A stretch of DNA of 8,229 nt from an uncultured Clostridia bacterium (GCA_937919155.1 CALFPM010000101.1:1-8229), one strand, 5' to 3'. Shown: positions 1 through 6,749, counted from the stretch's first letter. Numbers and translations: made by a program. Notes: a model not told the origin generated them from the sequence alone.

Positions 1-1
1 C

Positions 2-151
2 AGATACGATTTCGGTGGACGGAATCGACTCAATGAAGAAAGCGTGCGTACTCGCGCTGTAGTCGACGAAAATGGAAACAAGACGAACGTTATCGATATC
101 ACCGTTCCCGCACACGGAGCTGTGATTTTCAGAAAACAGACTAACAAATAA
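2..151 (+). CDS. glgB: C-terminal end of a probable 1,4-alpha-glucan branching enzyme (5' truncated)
   Basis: This is the last 49 codons of a gene that begins before the window; the frame is open from position 2 to the TAA at 149-151. The visible peptide starts RYDFGGRN and ends VPAHGAVIFRKQTNK. A Tyr/Phe-Gly-Gly-Asn patch followed about 35 residues later by a beta strand ending in a hydrophobic 'AVIFRK' is how the C-terminal beta-sandwich domain of GH13 branching enzymes usually ends. No catalytic part is in view. A branching enzyme would introduce alpha-1,6 branches into the glucan made by the downstream GlgA, and glgB directly upstream of glgC is a common order. The assignment rests mainly on this context. 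Another GH13 enzyme, such as an amylase or pullulanase, is possible because C-terminal domains of this type are poorly conserved. Confidence 0.6.
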   Translation, partial: RYDFGGRNRLNEESVRTRAVVDENGNKTNVIDITVPAHGAVIFRKQTNK

Positions 152-215
152 AGCCCTCGCTTCCCAAAGAGGGAAAAATTTGAATATTTGAATATATTAT
201 TTAATCATACATTAC

Positions 216-220
216 GGAGG
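216..220 (+). promoter_or_regulatory. Ribosome binding site of glgC
   Basis: GGAGG lies five bases before the ATG at 226 and fixes that start. The 74-base gap to the upstream gene is AT-rich and holds a short tandem repeat of TTTGAATA (179-194). I could not pick a convincing -35/-10 pair there, so glgC may be read from its own weak promoter or from the upstream gene. Confidence 0.8.
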
Positions 221-225
221 TCATC

Positions 226-1440
226 ATGTATAAAAAACAAGAATGTGTCGCTATGCTCCTTGCAGGCGGCCAGGGAAGCAGACTCTATACTCTTACAGAG
301 AAAACTGCCAAGCCCGCAGTTCGCTACGGTGGAAAGTATAGGATCATAGATTTTCCGCTGTCAAACTGCGTTAACTCGGGCATATATACAGTGGGTGTAT
401 TGACACAGTATCAGCCTCTCGTTCTCAATGAATATATCGGCAACGGTCAGCCCTGGGACCTTGACCGCGCAAACGGCGGCGTTCATATTCTTTCACCCTA
501 TCAGCAGATAAAGGGCACGGAATGGTACAAGGGCACAGCGAACGCAATATATCAGAACATCAATTTCATTGAGAGATATGACCCCGAATATGTTCTCATC
601 CTTTCGGGTGACCATATCTATAAGATGGATTACTCCAAGATGCTTGATTACCACAAGGAAAAGAACGCAGACTGCACAATCGCAATGCTGGAAGTTCCCT
701 GGGAAGAGGCAAGCCGTTTCGGTCTGATGCTTGTCAATGATGACGGCTCAATCAGCGAGTTTGAAGAGAAACCCAAGAATCCCAGAAGCAACAAGGCTTC
801 AATGGGTGTTTACATATTCAACTGGCAGAAGCTGAGAAAATATCTCATTGAGGATGAAGCAAAGGAAGGCTCGGGCAACGATTTCGGTCACGATGTTATT
901 CCCGCAATGCACAATGCAGGCGAGAGAATGTTTGCTTATCAGTTTGACGGATACTGGAAAGATGTCGGCACAATCAGCAGCCTCTGGGATGCTAACCTTG
1001 ACCTGCTCAATCCCAAAGTTGACCTTGACCTTGATGATGACAGCTGGAAGATTTATTCCCGTTCACCCGTTGCGCCTCCTCACTATGTTGGCGCAAACGC
1101 AAAGGTTGAAAATTCAATGGTAACAGAAGGCTGCGAAATTGAAGGACACATCGATTTCTCCGTTCTTTTCGCAAACGTAACCGTTGAAGAGGGCGCAGAG
1201 GTTAAGTATTCAATCGTAATGCCGGGCACGGTTATCAAAAAAGGCGCCGTTGTTCAGTATTCAATCGTTGCTGAAAATGCAGTTATCGAAGAGGGCGCAG
1301 TTGTGGGCGAAAGTCCCGAAAATATGGCAGATATCAATGATTGGGGCGTGGCTGTTATCGGCAACGGCGTCACAATCGGCAAGGGTGCAAAAATTGCTCC
1401 CGATACTATGACAGACAGCGATGTAGGAGGTGCGGAATAA
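226..1440 (+). CDS. glgC: Glucose-1-phosphate adenylyltransferase (ADP-glucose pyrophosphorylase), catalytic subunit
   Basis: Makes ADP-glucose and pyrophosphate from ATP and glucose-1-phosphate, the committed step of bacterial glycogen synthesis, in the cytoplasm. The 404-residue protein is close to the usual length of about 380-430. The N-terminal nucleotidyltransferase domain (about 8-260) has the nucleotide loop AGGQGSRL at 13-20, AKPAV at 28-32, GDHIYKMDY at 128-136 (Asp129 matches the E. coli catalytic Asp142), the sugar-phosphate motif EEKP at 180-183 with Lys182, and YWKDVGT at 243-249. The C-terminal part (about 285-395) has the hexapeptide spacing of a left-handed beta helix. All catalytic motifs are intact, so this is the active partner of the downstream GlgD. 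Its TAA shares its last A with the glgD ATG. The first gene of the glgC-glgD-CAP-glgA run. Confidence 0.97.
   Translation: MYKKQECVAMLLAGGQGSRLYTLTEKTAKPAVRYGGKYRIIDFPLSNCVNSGIYTVGVLTQYQPLVLNEYIGNGQPWDLDRANGGVHILSPYQQIKGTEWYKGTANAIYQNINFIERYDPEYVLILSGDHIYKMDYSKMLDYHKEKNADCTIAMLEVPWEEASRFGLMLVNDDGSISEFEEKPKNPRSNKASMGVYIFNWQKLRKYLIEDEAKEGSGNDFGHDVIPAMHNAGERMFAYQFDGYWKDVGTISSLWDANLDLLNPKVDLDLDDDSWKIYSRSPVAPPHYVGANAKVENSMVTEGCEIEGHIDFSVLFANVTVEEGAEVKYSIVMPGTVIKKGAVVQYSIVAENAVIEEGAVVGESPENMADINDWGVAVIGNGVTIGKGAKIAPDTMTDSDVGGAE
1425..1430 (+). promoter_or_regulatory. Ribosome binding site of glgD, inside the glgC coding end
   Basis: AGGAGG lies nine bases before the ATG at 1440. It decides the start: the same frame is open further upstream (an ATG at 1341), but that stretch lies over glgC and encodes a Cys/Arg-rich peptide unlike this family. 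The stop/start overlap TAATG suggests translational coupling of glgD to glgC, which would help keep the two subunits in balance. Confidence 0.8.
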
Positions 1441-2552
1441 TGTCAGCTAAAAATGTTCTCGGCATTATCTTTTCAAATGCCTATGATGAAGTTCTTCCCG
1501 AGCTTACCGCTTTAAGAACAATGGGTTCAATTCCCTTTGCCGCCCGTTACCGCCTCATTGACTTCCCTCTGTCCAATATGGTTAATGCAGGCATTCCTCA
1601 GGTCGGCGTTATCACAAAGAGCAACTACCGCTCACTTATGGACCATATCGGCACGGGCAAACCCTGGGACCTTTCCAGAAAAAGAGAGGGTATGACCCTG
1701 CTTCCTCCTTTTGACACACCTGCAACAGGTATGTCCACAGGCAAGGCAGATGCTCTTTACGGTTCAATCAGCTACATAACAAAATCAGGCAAGGACCATG
1801 TTCTTCTCACCGACTGCAACGTAGTCTGCAACATGGACTATGAAAAGCTTATCAAGGCTCACACCGCAAAGGATGCGGATATTACCATTGCATATGCAAA
1901 CGGCAATCCTCCCTCTATTGAAAACGGCACGGAGCTTATTCTCGGCGAGGACGGCAGAGTTGTTGACACGGCACTCATCGACTGTTTCAGCGGCAATGTG
2001 AACTATTCACTCAAGGTGATGGTTATCAGAAGAACGTTGCTTGAAAGACTTCTTCATGAGGCTCACAGCGCAAAGATTGATGATTTTGAAACCCTTATTT
2101 CAAAGAATATCAAGCATCTTCGCGTTTACGGCTATGAGGAAACAGGTTTTGTGAGAGTTCTGGCTTCGCTTCAGGATTATTACGATATCAGCATGGAGCT
2201 TCTCAAGCTTGATTGCAGAAAAGCTCTGTTTGCCCCCGAAAGACCTGTTTACACAAAGGTCAGCGACCAGGTGCCCTCAATCTACGGCATCGGCGCAAAT
2301 GTGAAGAACTCCCTTATTGCAGACGGATGCCGCATTTACGGTGAGGTTGAGAATTCAATCCTCTTCAGAGGCGTAACCGTTGAAAAGGGCGCAAAAATCA
2401 AAAATGCAATCGTTATGCAGAACGGCTTTGTGGGCGAAAATTCCACACTGCAGTGCGTAATTATTGATAAATCCGCCGTTGTAAAGCCCAACAAGATGCT
2501 TTGCGGCGCAGAAAATTATCCCGTTTATATCGGAAAGGGAATTGTAATCTGA
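1440..2552 (+). CDS. glgD: GlgD, non-catalytic ADP-glucose pyrophosphorylase-like subunit
   Basis: A 370-residue paralogue of GlgC that in Firmicutes pairs with GlgC and modulates its activity. The fold is recognisable from ARYRLIDFPLSNMVNAGI at 35-52, GTGKPWDL at 71-78, NMDY at 131-134 and a C-terminal left-handed beta-helix part (about 280-365). The catalytic features are gone. There is no AGGxGxRL loop at the N-terminus (MSAKNVLGIIFSNAYDE instead). Anchored on MDY, Asn127 takes the place of GlgC Asp129. There is no EKP motif, and the YWKDVGT motif is replaced by FVRVLAS, removing its Asp. This loss is normal for the GlgD family and marks it as a partner subunit rather than a decaying enzyme. 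Start chosen at the ATG overlapping the glgC stop. Confidence 0.95.
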   Translation: MSAKNVLGIIFSNAYDEVLPELTALRTMGSIPFAARYRLIDFPLSNMVNAGIPQVGVITKSNYRSLMDHIGTGKPWDLSRKREGMTLLPPFDTPATGMSTGKADALYGSISYITKSGKDHVLLTDCNVVCNMDYEKLIKAHTAKDADITIAYANGNPPSIENGTELILGEDGRVVDTALIDCFSGNVNYSLKVMVIRRTLLERLLHEAHSAKIDDFETLISKNIKHLRVYGYEETGFVRVLASLQDYYDISMELLKLDCRKALFAPERPVYTKVSDQVPSIYGIGANVKNSLIADGCRIYGEVENSILFRGVTVEKGAKIKNAIVMQNGFVGENSTLQCVIIDKSAVVKPNKMLCGAENYPVYIGKGIVI

Positions 2553-2569
2553 GAAAGAGTGAAAATCTG

Positions 2570-3487
2570 ATGTCCAAGAAAAACATTATTACAGGTGCCG
2601 TGGCGGCACTTGCCCTTGTGCTTGTTGTGTTTGTTGTGCTCATTGAAACGGGCATAGTTGATACCCGTTCACTGACACAGCCGCAGACTGTTATCGAATC
2701 TGAAATCATCGTTGTCAGTGAAACGAATGAGCAGGGTGAAATCGAATTCATAACAATGGTCACCAAGTATGCAAGGCCCAAGGTAACGTCAAACCACCGT
2801 TATCCCACAAAAAAACCGACCACAACCCTGCCAAAAACAACAACGGTAAAGTATGTGGAGCAGTCAAGCTTTGTTCACCTCACTGACCCCAACGGCATTC
2901 CTCAGTTCAATGATGACGGAACACCCGTGACAGAGGTTGTGACTTACACCATTGCCGAAAACAGCCTTACTCAGCCCACAACGGCAGAACCCAAAACATC
3001 TGCGGTTGCGGTCACTGACCCTGACGGCGTTGTGCAGACCGATGTCAGCGGCAATCCCGTGACGGAAGTGGTCACATATACCGAAACCACAACAAAAGGT
3101 CCCGATATATGGAGCGAGAACACTCAGGAGGGCACAACAAGGGCTCCGCTGATTCAGACGGATGTTAAGCGTGATGACAGCCTTGCTCAGGCAATTGTTG
3201 ACCAGATCAATGCGGACCGCAAGGCGCAGGGTCTGGAGCCTCTTAACCACACAACCAACCTTAAGGCACGCGCAAGAACAAACAGCATGGCCATTGCTCT
3301 GCCCGATATTTACGGCGAGGGCAACTCCTCGGCTTATACCCTCATCACGAAGTACGGCGGCAATCCTGTTTATCAGCAGGTTGCGGCGGCAAACAGGGAT
3401 AAAATAATGAGCGCGGACACAACTCAGATCGGCGTTGGCGTTGTTAAATATAACGACCAATATTATACATCAGTCATTTTCAACTGA
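2570..3487 (+). CDS. Membrane-anchored Thr-rich protein with internal repeats and a degenerate CAP/SCP-like C-terminal domain
   Basis: Function unknown. The 305-residue protein starts MSKK, then has one hydrophobic segment (about 7-26) that would act as a signal anchor with the rest outside the cell. Residues 80-200 are rich in Thr, Pro and Val and contain two copies of a 28-residue unit (100-127 and 144-171), both ending PVTEVVTYT. Residues about 203-305 resemble a CAP (SCP/PR-1, YkwD-like) domain: the first helix LAQAIVDQINADRKAQGLEP, then LKARARTNSM, and the closing strands IGVGVVKYNDQYYTSVIFN. The His-bearing and GEN-type motifs of typical CAP cavities are not visible and the domain is short, so it may be a divergent form. 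The start at 2570 follows a weak purine run (2551-2559); an in-frame upstream ATG at 2501 lies inside glgD. Gaps of 17 bases on each side place it in the glycogen operon. Confidence 0.8.
   Translation: MSKKNIITGAVAALALVLVVFVVLIETGIVDTRSLTQPQTVIESEIIVVSETNEQGEIEFITMVTKYARPKVTSNHRYPTKKPTTTLPKTTTVKYVEQSSFVHLTDPNGIPQFNDDGTPVTEVVTYTIAENSLTQPTTAEPKTSAVAVTDPDGVVQTDVSGNPVTEVVTYTETTTKGPDIWSENTQEGTTRAPLIQTDVKRDDSLAQAIVDQINADRKAQGLEPLNHTTNLKARARTNSMAIALPDIYGEGNSSAYTLITKYGGNPVYQQVAAANRDKIMSADTTQIGVGVVKYNDQYYTSVIFN
2867..3082 (+). repeat. Two copies of a 28-residue coding repeat in the CAP-like protein
   Basis: Copy 1 is 2867-2950 and copy 2 is 2999-3082, separated by 48 bases. Shared positions include Thr-Asp-Pro-x-Gly, a Gln four to five residues on, Gly-x-Pro, and a common end PVTEVVTYT. 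The copies have drifted in DNA while keeping the protein pattern, so the repeat is selected at protein level or is old. A vaguer third relative may lie earlier around residues 50-68. Confidence 0.8.
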
Positions 3488-3490
3488 CAG

Positions 3491-3496
3491 AAAGGA
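3491..3496 (+). promoter_or_regulatory. Ribosome binding site of glgA
   Basis: AAAGGA lies eight bases before the ATG at 3505, immediately after the TGA (3485-3487) of the preceding gene, supporting that ATG as the start. Confidence 0.65.
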
Positions 3497-3504
3497 TTGA
3501 GAAT

Positions 3505-4923
3505 ATGAAGGTACTTTATGCATCAAGTGAGGCGCTTCCCTTTGCCGCAAGCGGCGGACTTGCAGACGTTGCGGGTTCATTGCCTCAGGCATTGAGAAGA
3601 CGCAAGATTGCCTGCAGAGTGGTTATGCCTCTTTACGGCACAATCAGTGACGAAATGCGTGCGAGCATGAAGTTTATCACAAGCATCATGGTGCCCGTTT
3701 CGTGGCGCAGACAGTACTGCGGAATTTACGAAGCCAAGGCAGGCGGCGTAATTTATTACCTCATTGACAATGAATATTATTTCAAGCGCAATTCATTCTA
3801 CGGCCATTACGATGACGGCGAAAGATTTGCATTCTTCTCCCGTGCGGTGCTTGAAATTCTGCCTTATATCGACTTCAAACCCGATATTATCCATTGCAAC
3901 GACTGGCAGACGGCTCTTGTGCCCGTTTATTATTCAACATATTTTGCAAACAAAGAGGGTTACACGGGCATCAGAACCGTGTTCACCATCCATAACATTC
4001 AGTATCAGGGAATATACGGCAATGAAATTCTGGGCGATGTTTTCGGCATCGGCGAAGAGCACGCATCTCTTCTCCGTTTTGACAACTGTGTTAACCTGAT
4101 GAAGGGCGGCATTGAGTGCGCCAACAAGGTCACAACCGTCAGCAACACCTATGCGGGCGAAATTCTTGACCCCTGGTTCAGTCACGGTCTTGACCCCATT
4201 CTCAAGGAGAGAAGCTACAAGCTCAGCGGCATTCTTAACGGCATTGACACCGTTAACTATGACCCTGAAACCGATAAGGATATTTTCTTCAATTTCAGCG
4301 CCAAGGATTCAGCACCCAAGGCAAAGAACAAGGCGGCTCTTCAGGAACTTTTCGGTCTGCCTGTAAACGCAGACACACCTGTTATGGGCATTGTTTCAAG
4401 ACTTGTTGCCCACAAGGGTCTCGACCTTGTGAAACGCATTATGTGGGAACTTCTTGAAACAACTGATATGCAGCTTGTTGTTCTCGGTTCGGGCGATTGG
4501 GAATATGAATCGTTCTTCAAAGAACTTGCCGCCGCTTTCCCCGAAAAGGTGGGTCTGCGTATCGGCTTTATCCCAGATATGGCAAGAAAGATTTATGCAG
4601 GCAGTGACCTTTTCCTGATGCCCTCCAAGAGCGAGCCTTGCGGACTTTCACAGATGGTTGCCCTGCGCTACGGCACAGTGCCCATCGTCAGAGAAACAGG
4701 CGGTCTTAAGGACACAATCACAGACAGCGGTGACGGAAAGGGCAACGGCTTCACCTTCAAGAGCTATGATGCTTATGATATGCTGGATGCAATCAGACGC
4801 TCGCTTGCGGCATATGCCGACAAGGATGGCTGGAAGAAGCTTGTTGAAAGAGCGCTTAAGTGCGACAACAGCTGGGGTCGCTCCGCAAGAGAATACATAA
4901 AACTCTACGAAGAACTTATGTGA
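3505..4923 (+). CDS. glgA: Glycogen synthase (ADP-glucose type, GT5)
   Basis: Transfers glucose from ADP-glucose to the non-reducing end of a growing alpha-1,4-glucan in the cytoplasm. The 472 residues match the family's usual length of about 470-490. The N-terminal GT-B half has SGGLADVAGSLP at 16-27, PDIIHCNDWQT at 126-136 and FTIHNIQYQG at 160-169. The C-terminal half has GIVSRLVAHKGLD at 295-307 (Arg299 and Lys304 in the donor phosphate site) and SEPCGLSQ at 376-383 with the conserved Glu377, followed by the ETGGLKDT loop. The well-known N-terminal KTGGL motif reads ASGGL here, so Ala15 stands where E. coli has Lys15; all other key residues are present. Last gene of the glycogen operon, ended by TGA at 4921-4923. 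Confidence 0.97.
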   Translation: MKVLYASSEALPFAASGGLADVAGSLPQALRRRKIACRVVMPLYGTISDEMRASMKFITSIMVPVSWRRQYCGIYEAKAGGVIYYLIDNEYYFKRNSFYGHYDDGERFAFFSRAVLEILPYIDFKPDIIHCNDWQTALVPVYYSTYFANKEGYTGIRTVFTIHNIQYQGIYGNEILGDVFGIGEEHASLLRFDNCVNLMKGGIECANKVTTVSNTYAGEILDPWFSHGLDPILKERSYKLSGILNGIDTVNYDPETDKDIFFNFSAKDSAPKAKNKAALQELFGLPVNADTPVMGIVSRLVAHKGLDLVKRIMWELLETTDMQLVVLGSGDWEYESFFKELAAAFPEKVGLRIGFIPDMARKIYAGSDLFLMPSKSEPCGLSQMVALRYGTVPIVRETGGLKDTITDSGDGKGNGFTFKSYDAYDMLDAIRRSLAAYADKDGWKKLVERALKCDNSWGRSAREYIKLYEELM

Positions 4924-4933
4924 TAAAACAAAA

Positions 4934-4959
4934 AGGGGACTGTTGAAAAACAGTCCCTT
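4934..4959. terminator. Hairpin terminator between convergent genes
   Basis: An 11-pair stem (4934-4944 with 4949-4959, one G-T pair at 4935/4958) closes a GAAA tetraloop at 4945-4948. On the minus strand it is followed by a T-rich run (complement of 4924-4934), the form of an intrinsic terminator for the regulator gene ending at 4967. On the plus strand the 3' flank is TTGTAAAAATTAT, a poorer T-run, though the stem is strong enough that it may also stop glgA transcripts. Confidence 0.8.
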
Positions 4960-4966
4960 GTAAAAA

Positions 4967-5614
4967 TTATCTGATAAATTCAATGGGTATGGGCGGAATG
5001 CCGCTTGTGAGTGAGTTGAAGATAAAATCTTCAACCATCCTGACAAGAGTTTCAATCGCCTCGGGCACAGGCTCGTCCGCTTCAGGTGACTTTGCAGGGT
5101 TAACCTTGAGTGCATCGTAGCTCGCCATATCAATTATATTAAGGTATGCAGGTGTGCACACAACCTTGCCGTCAGCATAGGCTCTGCCTGCCCAGTTTTT
5201 TGGGATGTTGCCTGCGTGCGCCTGAATAAGCAGAAGTCTGTATATTCCCATGGCAAGCACCATATCCAGCCTCAGCCCCGCAAGCTTTTCGCTGTCATTC
5301 ATTGCATCGCGCAGAATCATGGCGGCTTTTATGAAAGTTTTGCTTGTGGGTGCAAGGTCATCGTTGAACAAAAGCAGGTTTGCGGCAACATCGCGTATAT
5401 CGTTTCTTTCACTTGATTTTCCAAGCAGATAGTCGCAGGATACGCCGTAAAAATCCGCAACCTTCAGTAAAAAGCTGTGTCCGCATTCGCGGATGCCTTT
5501 TTCATAATGAGAAAGCAGTGCCTGAGATATGCCCAGCCTTGCGGCGGCTTCTTTCTGGCTCAGACCTCTTTCTTTTCTCAGTTCACTTAAAACAACGGAA
5601 AATGTTCTTTCCAT
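4967..5614 (-). CDS. XRE-family helix-turn-helix transcriptional regulator
   Basis: A 215-residue cytoplasmic DNA-binding protein. Residues about 4-65 form a Cro/C1-type helix-turn-helix domain: FSVVLSELRKERGLSQKEAA, then RLGISQALLSHYEKGIRE with the recognition helix around 29-37, and the typical close LLKVADFYGVSCDYLLG. Residues 70-205 are mostly helical and match no effector domain I recognise. The start is taken as the ATG at 5614, because the GAGAGG ribosome site (complement of 5622-5627) sits seven bases upstream; a TTG at 5629 in the same frame overlaps that site and would be a poor start. It is divergent from the phosphatase-family gene across 101 bases holding dyad repeats, so autoregulation and control of that neighbour are likely but unproven. 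Confidence 0.9.
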   Translation of the reverse strand: MERTFSVVLSELRKERGLSQKEAAARLGISQALLSHYEKGIRECGHSFLLKVADFYGVSCDYLLGKSSERNDIRDVAANLLLFNDDLAPTSKTFIKAAMILRDAMNDSEKLAGLRLDMVLAMGIYRLLLIQAHAGNIPKNWAGRAYADGKVVCTPAYLNIIDMASYDALKVNPAKSPEADEPVPEAIETLVRMVEDFIFNSLTSGIPPIPIEFIR

Positions 5615-5634
5615 AAGAATACCTCTCAACTCAA

Positions 5635-5673
5635 AGTATAAATATTATATACTCAAATATACAAAAAGTATAT
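5635..5673. promoter_or_regulatory. Candidate operator: two GTATA-based dyads in the divergent gap
   Basis: Dyad 1 is AGTATA (5635-5640), seven bases, TATACT (5648-5653). Dyad 2 is ATATAC (5657-5662), five bases, GTATAT (5668-5673). Both are perfect, their centres are 21 bases (about two helix turns) apart, and the inner TATAC half-sites repeat directly at 10 bases. A minus-strand TATAAT (complement of 5644-5649) lies within dyad 1, where binding could block the regulator's own promoter; its -35 partner (TATACT, complement of 5667-5672) is weak. The region is very AT-rich, which makes chance dyads more likely. Confidence 0.4.
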
Positions 5674-5706
5674 CGATAAAACACACAAAAATTCAATCCC
5701 TTTTTT

Positions 5707-5711
5707 GGAGG
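5707..5711 (+). promoter_or_regulatory. Ribosome binding site of the phosphatase-family gene
   Basis: GGAGG lies four bases before the ATG at 5716. The spacing is short but the match is strong, and there is no competing start nearby. Confidence 0.75.
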
Positions 5712-5715
5712 AAAA

Positions 5716-6348
5716 ATGAAATCCTACACCATTCATTTAATCAGAAATGCTCTTACGGACGAAAATCTTGAGGGCAGATATATAGGTCACACCGATGTTG
5801 AACTCAGTGAAAACGGAAAGGCTCAGCTTGCGCAGATGAAAGATGAGCTTGTTTATCCCCCCGTGCAGGCAGTTTTCACAAGTCCGCTCAGGAGATGCAC
5901 TCAGACAGCGGCAATTCTTTATCCCGAAAACAAGCCTATGGTAATTGACGGCTTTATTGAATATAATTTCGGCGAGTTTGAAAACAAAACTGCCGAGCAG
6001 CTTGAAAAATATGAGGAATTTCCCCGTTGGCTTGCAGGCGAAAAGGGCGTATGCCCTCCTTACGGCGAAAGCAACGAGGATTTCACCAAAAGAGTCTGCG
6101 AAACCTTTGAAAAGGTTGCCGAGGGTCTGATGAAAACAGGCACAACCTCTGCCGCAATCATCACTCACGGCGGTGTCATTATGACAATTCTTGCTGCTTA
6201 CGGCATCCCCGAATACCCCATGCACGAGTGGCTCACTCCCAACGGATGCGGATTCACCGTCAAGGTCAATCCCTCTCTGTGGATGAGAGCAAAGAAATTT
6301 GAAGTTTTCAGCGAATTTCCCTACGAAAGAGAAGAATTACCCGATTAA
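5716..6348 (+). CDS. Histidine phosphatase (phosphoglycerate mutase-like) family protein with catalytic His replaced by Asn
   Basis: A 210-residue protein of the histidine phosphatase superfamily, of normal length for the small bacterial branch (CobC/PhoE/GpmB-like). Visible family signatures are LIRNALTDENLEGRYIGHTD at 8-27, SPLRRCTQTA at 56-65 (Arg60), the acid Glu82 followed by FGEFENKT, PYGES at 115-119, and ITHGGVIM at 149-156 with His151. Normally the first motif is LIRHGxT and its His takes the phosphate; here codon 11 is AAT (Asn) and the next residue is Ala rather than Gly. The other active-site residues remain, so the protein may bind a phosphate compound without hydrolysing it, or use another nucleophile. 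The true substrate cannot be read from the sequence. The GH35 gene starts 11 bases after its stop, probably one transcript. Confidence 0.9.
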   Translation: MKSYTIHLIRNALTDENLEGRYIGHTDVELSENGKAQLAQMKDELVYPPVQAVFTSPLRRCTQTAAILYPENKPMVIDGFIEYNFGEFENKTAEQLEKYEEFPRWLAGEKGVCPPYGESNEDFTKRVCETFEKVAEGLMKTGTTSAAIITHGGVIMTILAAYGIPEYPMHEWLTPNGCGFTVKVNPSLWMRAKKFEVFSEFPYEREELPD

Positions 6349-6352
6349 GGAG
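6347..6352 (+). promoter_or_regulatory. Ribosome binding site of the GH35 gene, overlapping the preceding stop
   Basis: AAGGAG shares bases with the TAA at 6346-6348 and lies seven bases before the ATG at 6360, which fixes the GH35 start and argues for co-transcription with the phosphatase-family gene. Confidence 0.75.
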
Positions 6353-6359
6353 AAAAAAC

Positions 6360-6749
6360 ATGAGCGTATTTACTATTGAAAAAGACGGCTTCAAGCTGGA
6401 CGGCGCGCCTTTCAGAGTTATTGCAGGCGCAATTCACTATTTCAGAGTGCCCGATGAATATTGGTATGACAGACTTTTAAAGCTCAAGGCTTGCGGCTTC
6501 AATACGGTTGAAACCTATGTTGCCTGGAATCTTCACGAGCCTTATGAGGGTCAGTTTGATTACAGCGGAATGCTGGATATCGAGCGTTTTCTGGACATTG
6601 CGGCTGAGCTTGGACTCTATGCAATTGTCAGACCCGGCCCGTATATCTGCTCGGAGTGGGATTTCGGCGGTCTGCCCTGGTGGCTTCTCAAAAACGATTC
6701 AATGGCTCTTCGCTGTATGGATAAGGATTATCTTTTTTTCCGAGCATGA
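6360..6749 (+). pseudogene. N-terminal fragment of a GH35 beta-galactosidase, cut off near 6718-6735
   Basis: The first roughly 120-125 residues are an intact start of a GH35 enzyme, which removes beta-linked galactose from oligosaccharides: FKLDGAPFRVIAGAIHYFRV at 11-30, RLLKLKACGFNTVETYVAWN at 38-57, LHEP at 58-61, and RPGPYICSEWDFGGLPWWLL at 91-110. Full-length members run to 550 residues or more, and the QVENEYG-type acid/base Glu and the later nucleophile Glu lie beyond the part present. After MDKDYL (120-125) the frame picks up only FFRA and a TGA at 6747-6749. The bases past about 6735 read as a glycosyltransferase on the other strand, so the stop is not native. No signal peptide is seen, as in cytoplasmic forms. 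I read this as a break in the sequence rather than a natural short protein. Confidence 0.85.

Noticed and set aside
154..175. Short stems (CCCTC with GAGGG, or TTCCC with GGGAA) after the branching enzyme stop, as a terminator
   Set aside because: Only five pairs either way, and the 3' side is AAAAATTTG rather than a T-run, so I cannot support termination between the first two genes.
178..195. Tandem TTTGAATA repeat upstream of glgC as an operator or promoter
   Set aside because: Just over two copies of an AT-rich 8-mer in an AT-rich leader. No well-placed -10 follows at proper spacing, so it is mentioned only as context.
1341..1439. A longer glgD starting at the upstream ATG at 1341
   Set aside because: The extra 33 residues overlap glgC out of frame, are Cys/Arg-rich and unlike the family, while AGGAGG supports the start at 1440.
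2461..3460. Minus-strand open frames opposite glgD and the CAP-like gene (2461-2781 and 2864-3460)
   Set aside because: They are antisense shadows of well-supported genes, with Cys/Arg-rich, low-credibility translations and no ribosome sites.
5615..5629. TTG start at 5629 for the XRE regulator
   Set aside because: It overlaps the ribosome site that serves the ATG at 5614, and the helix-turn-helix domain is complete from the ATG.
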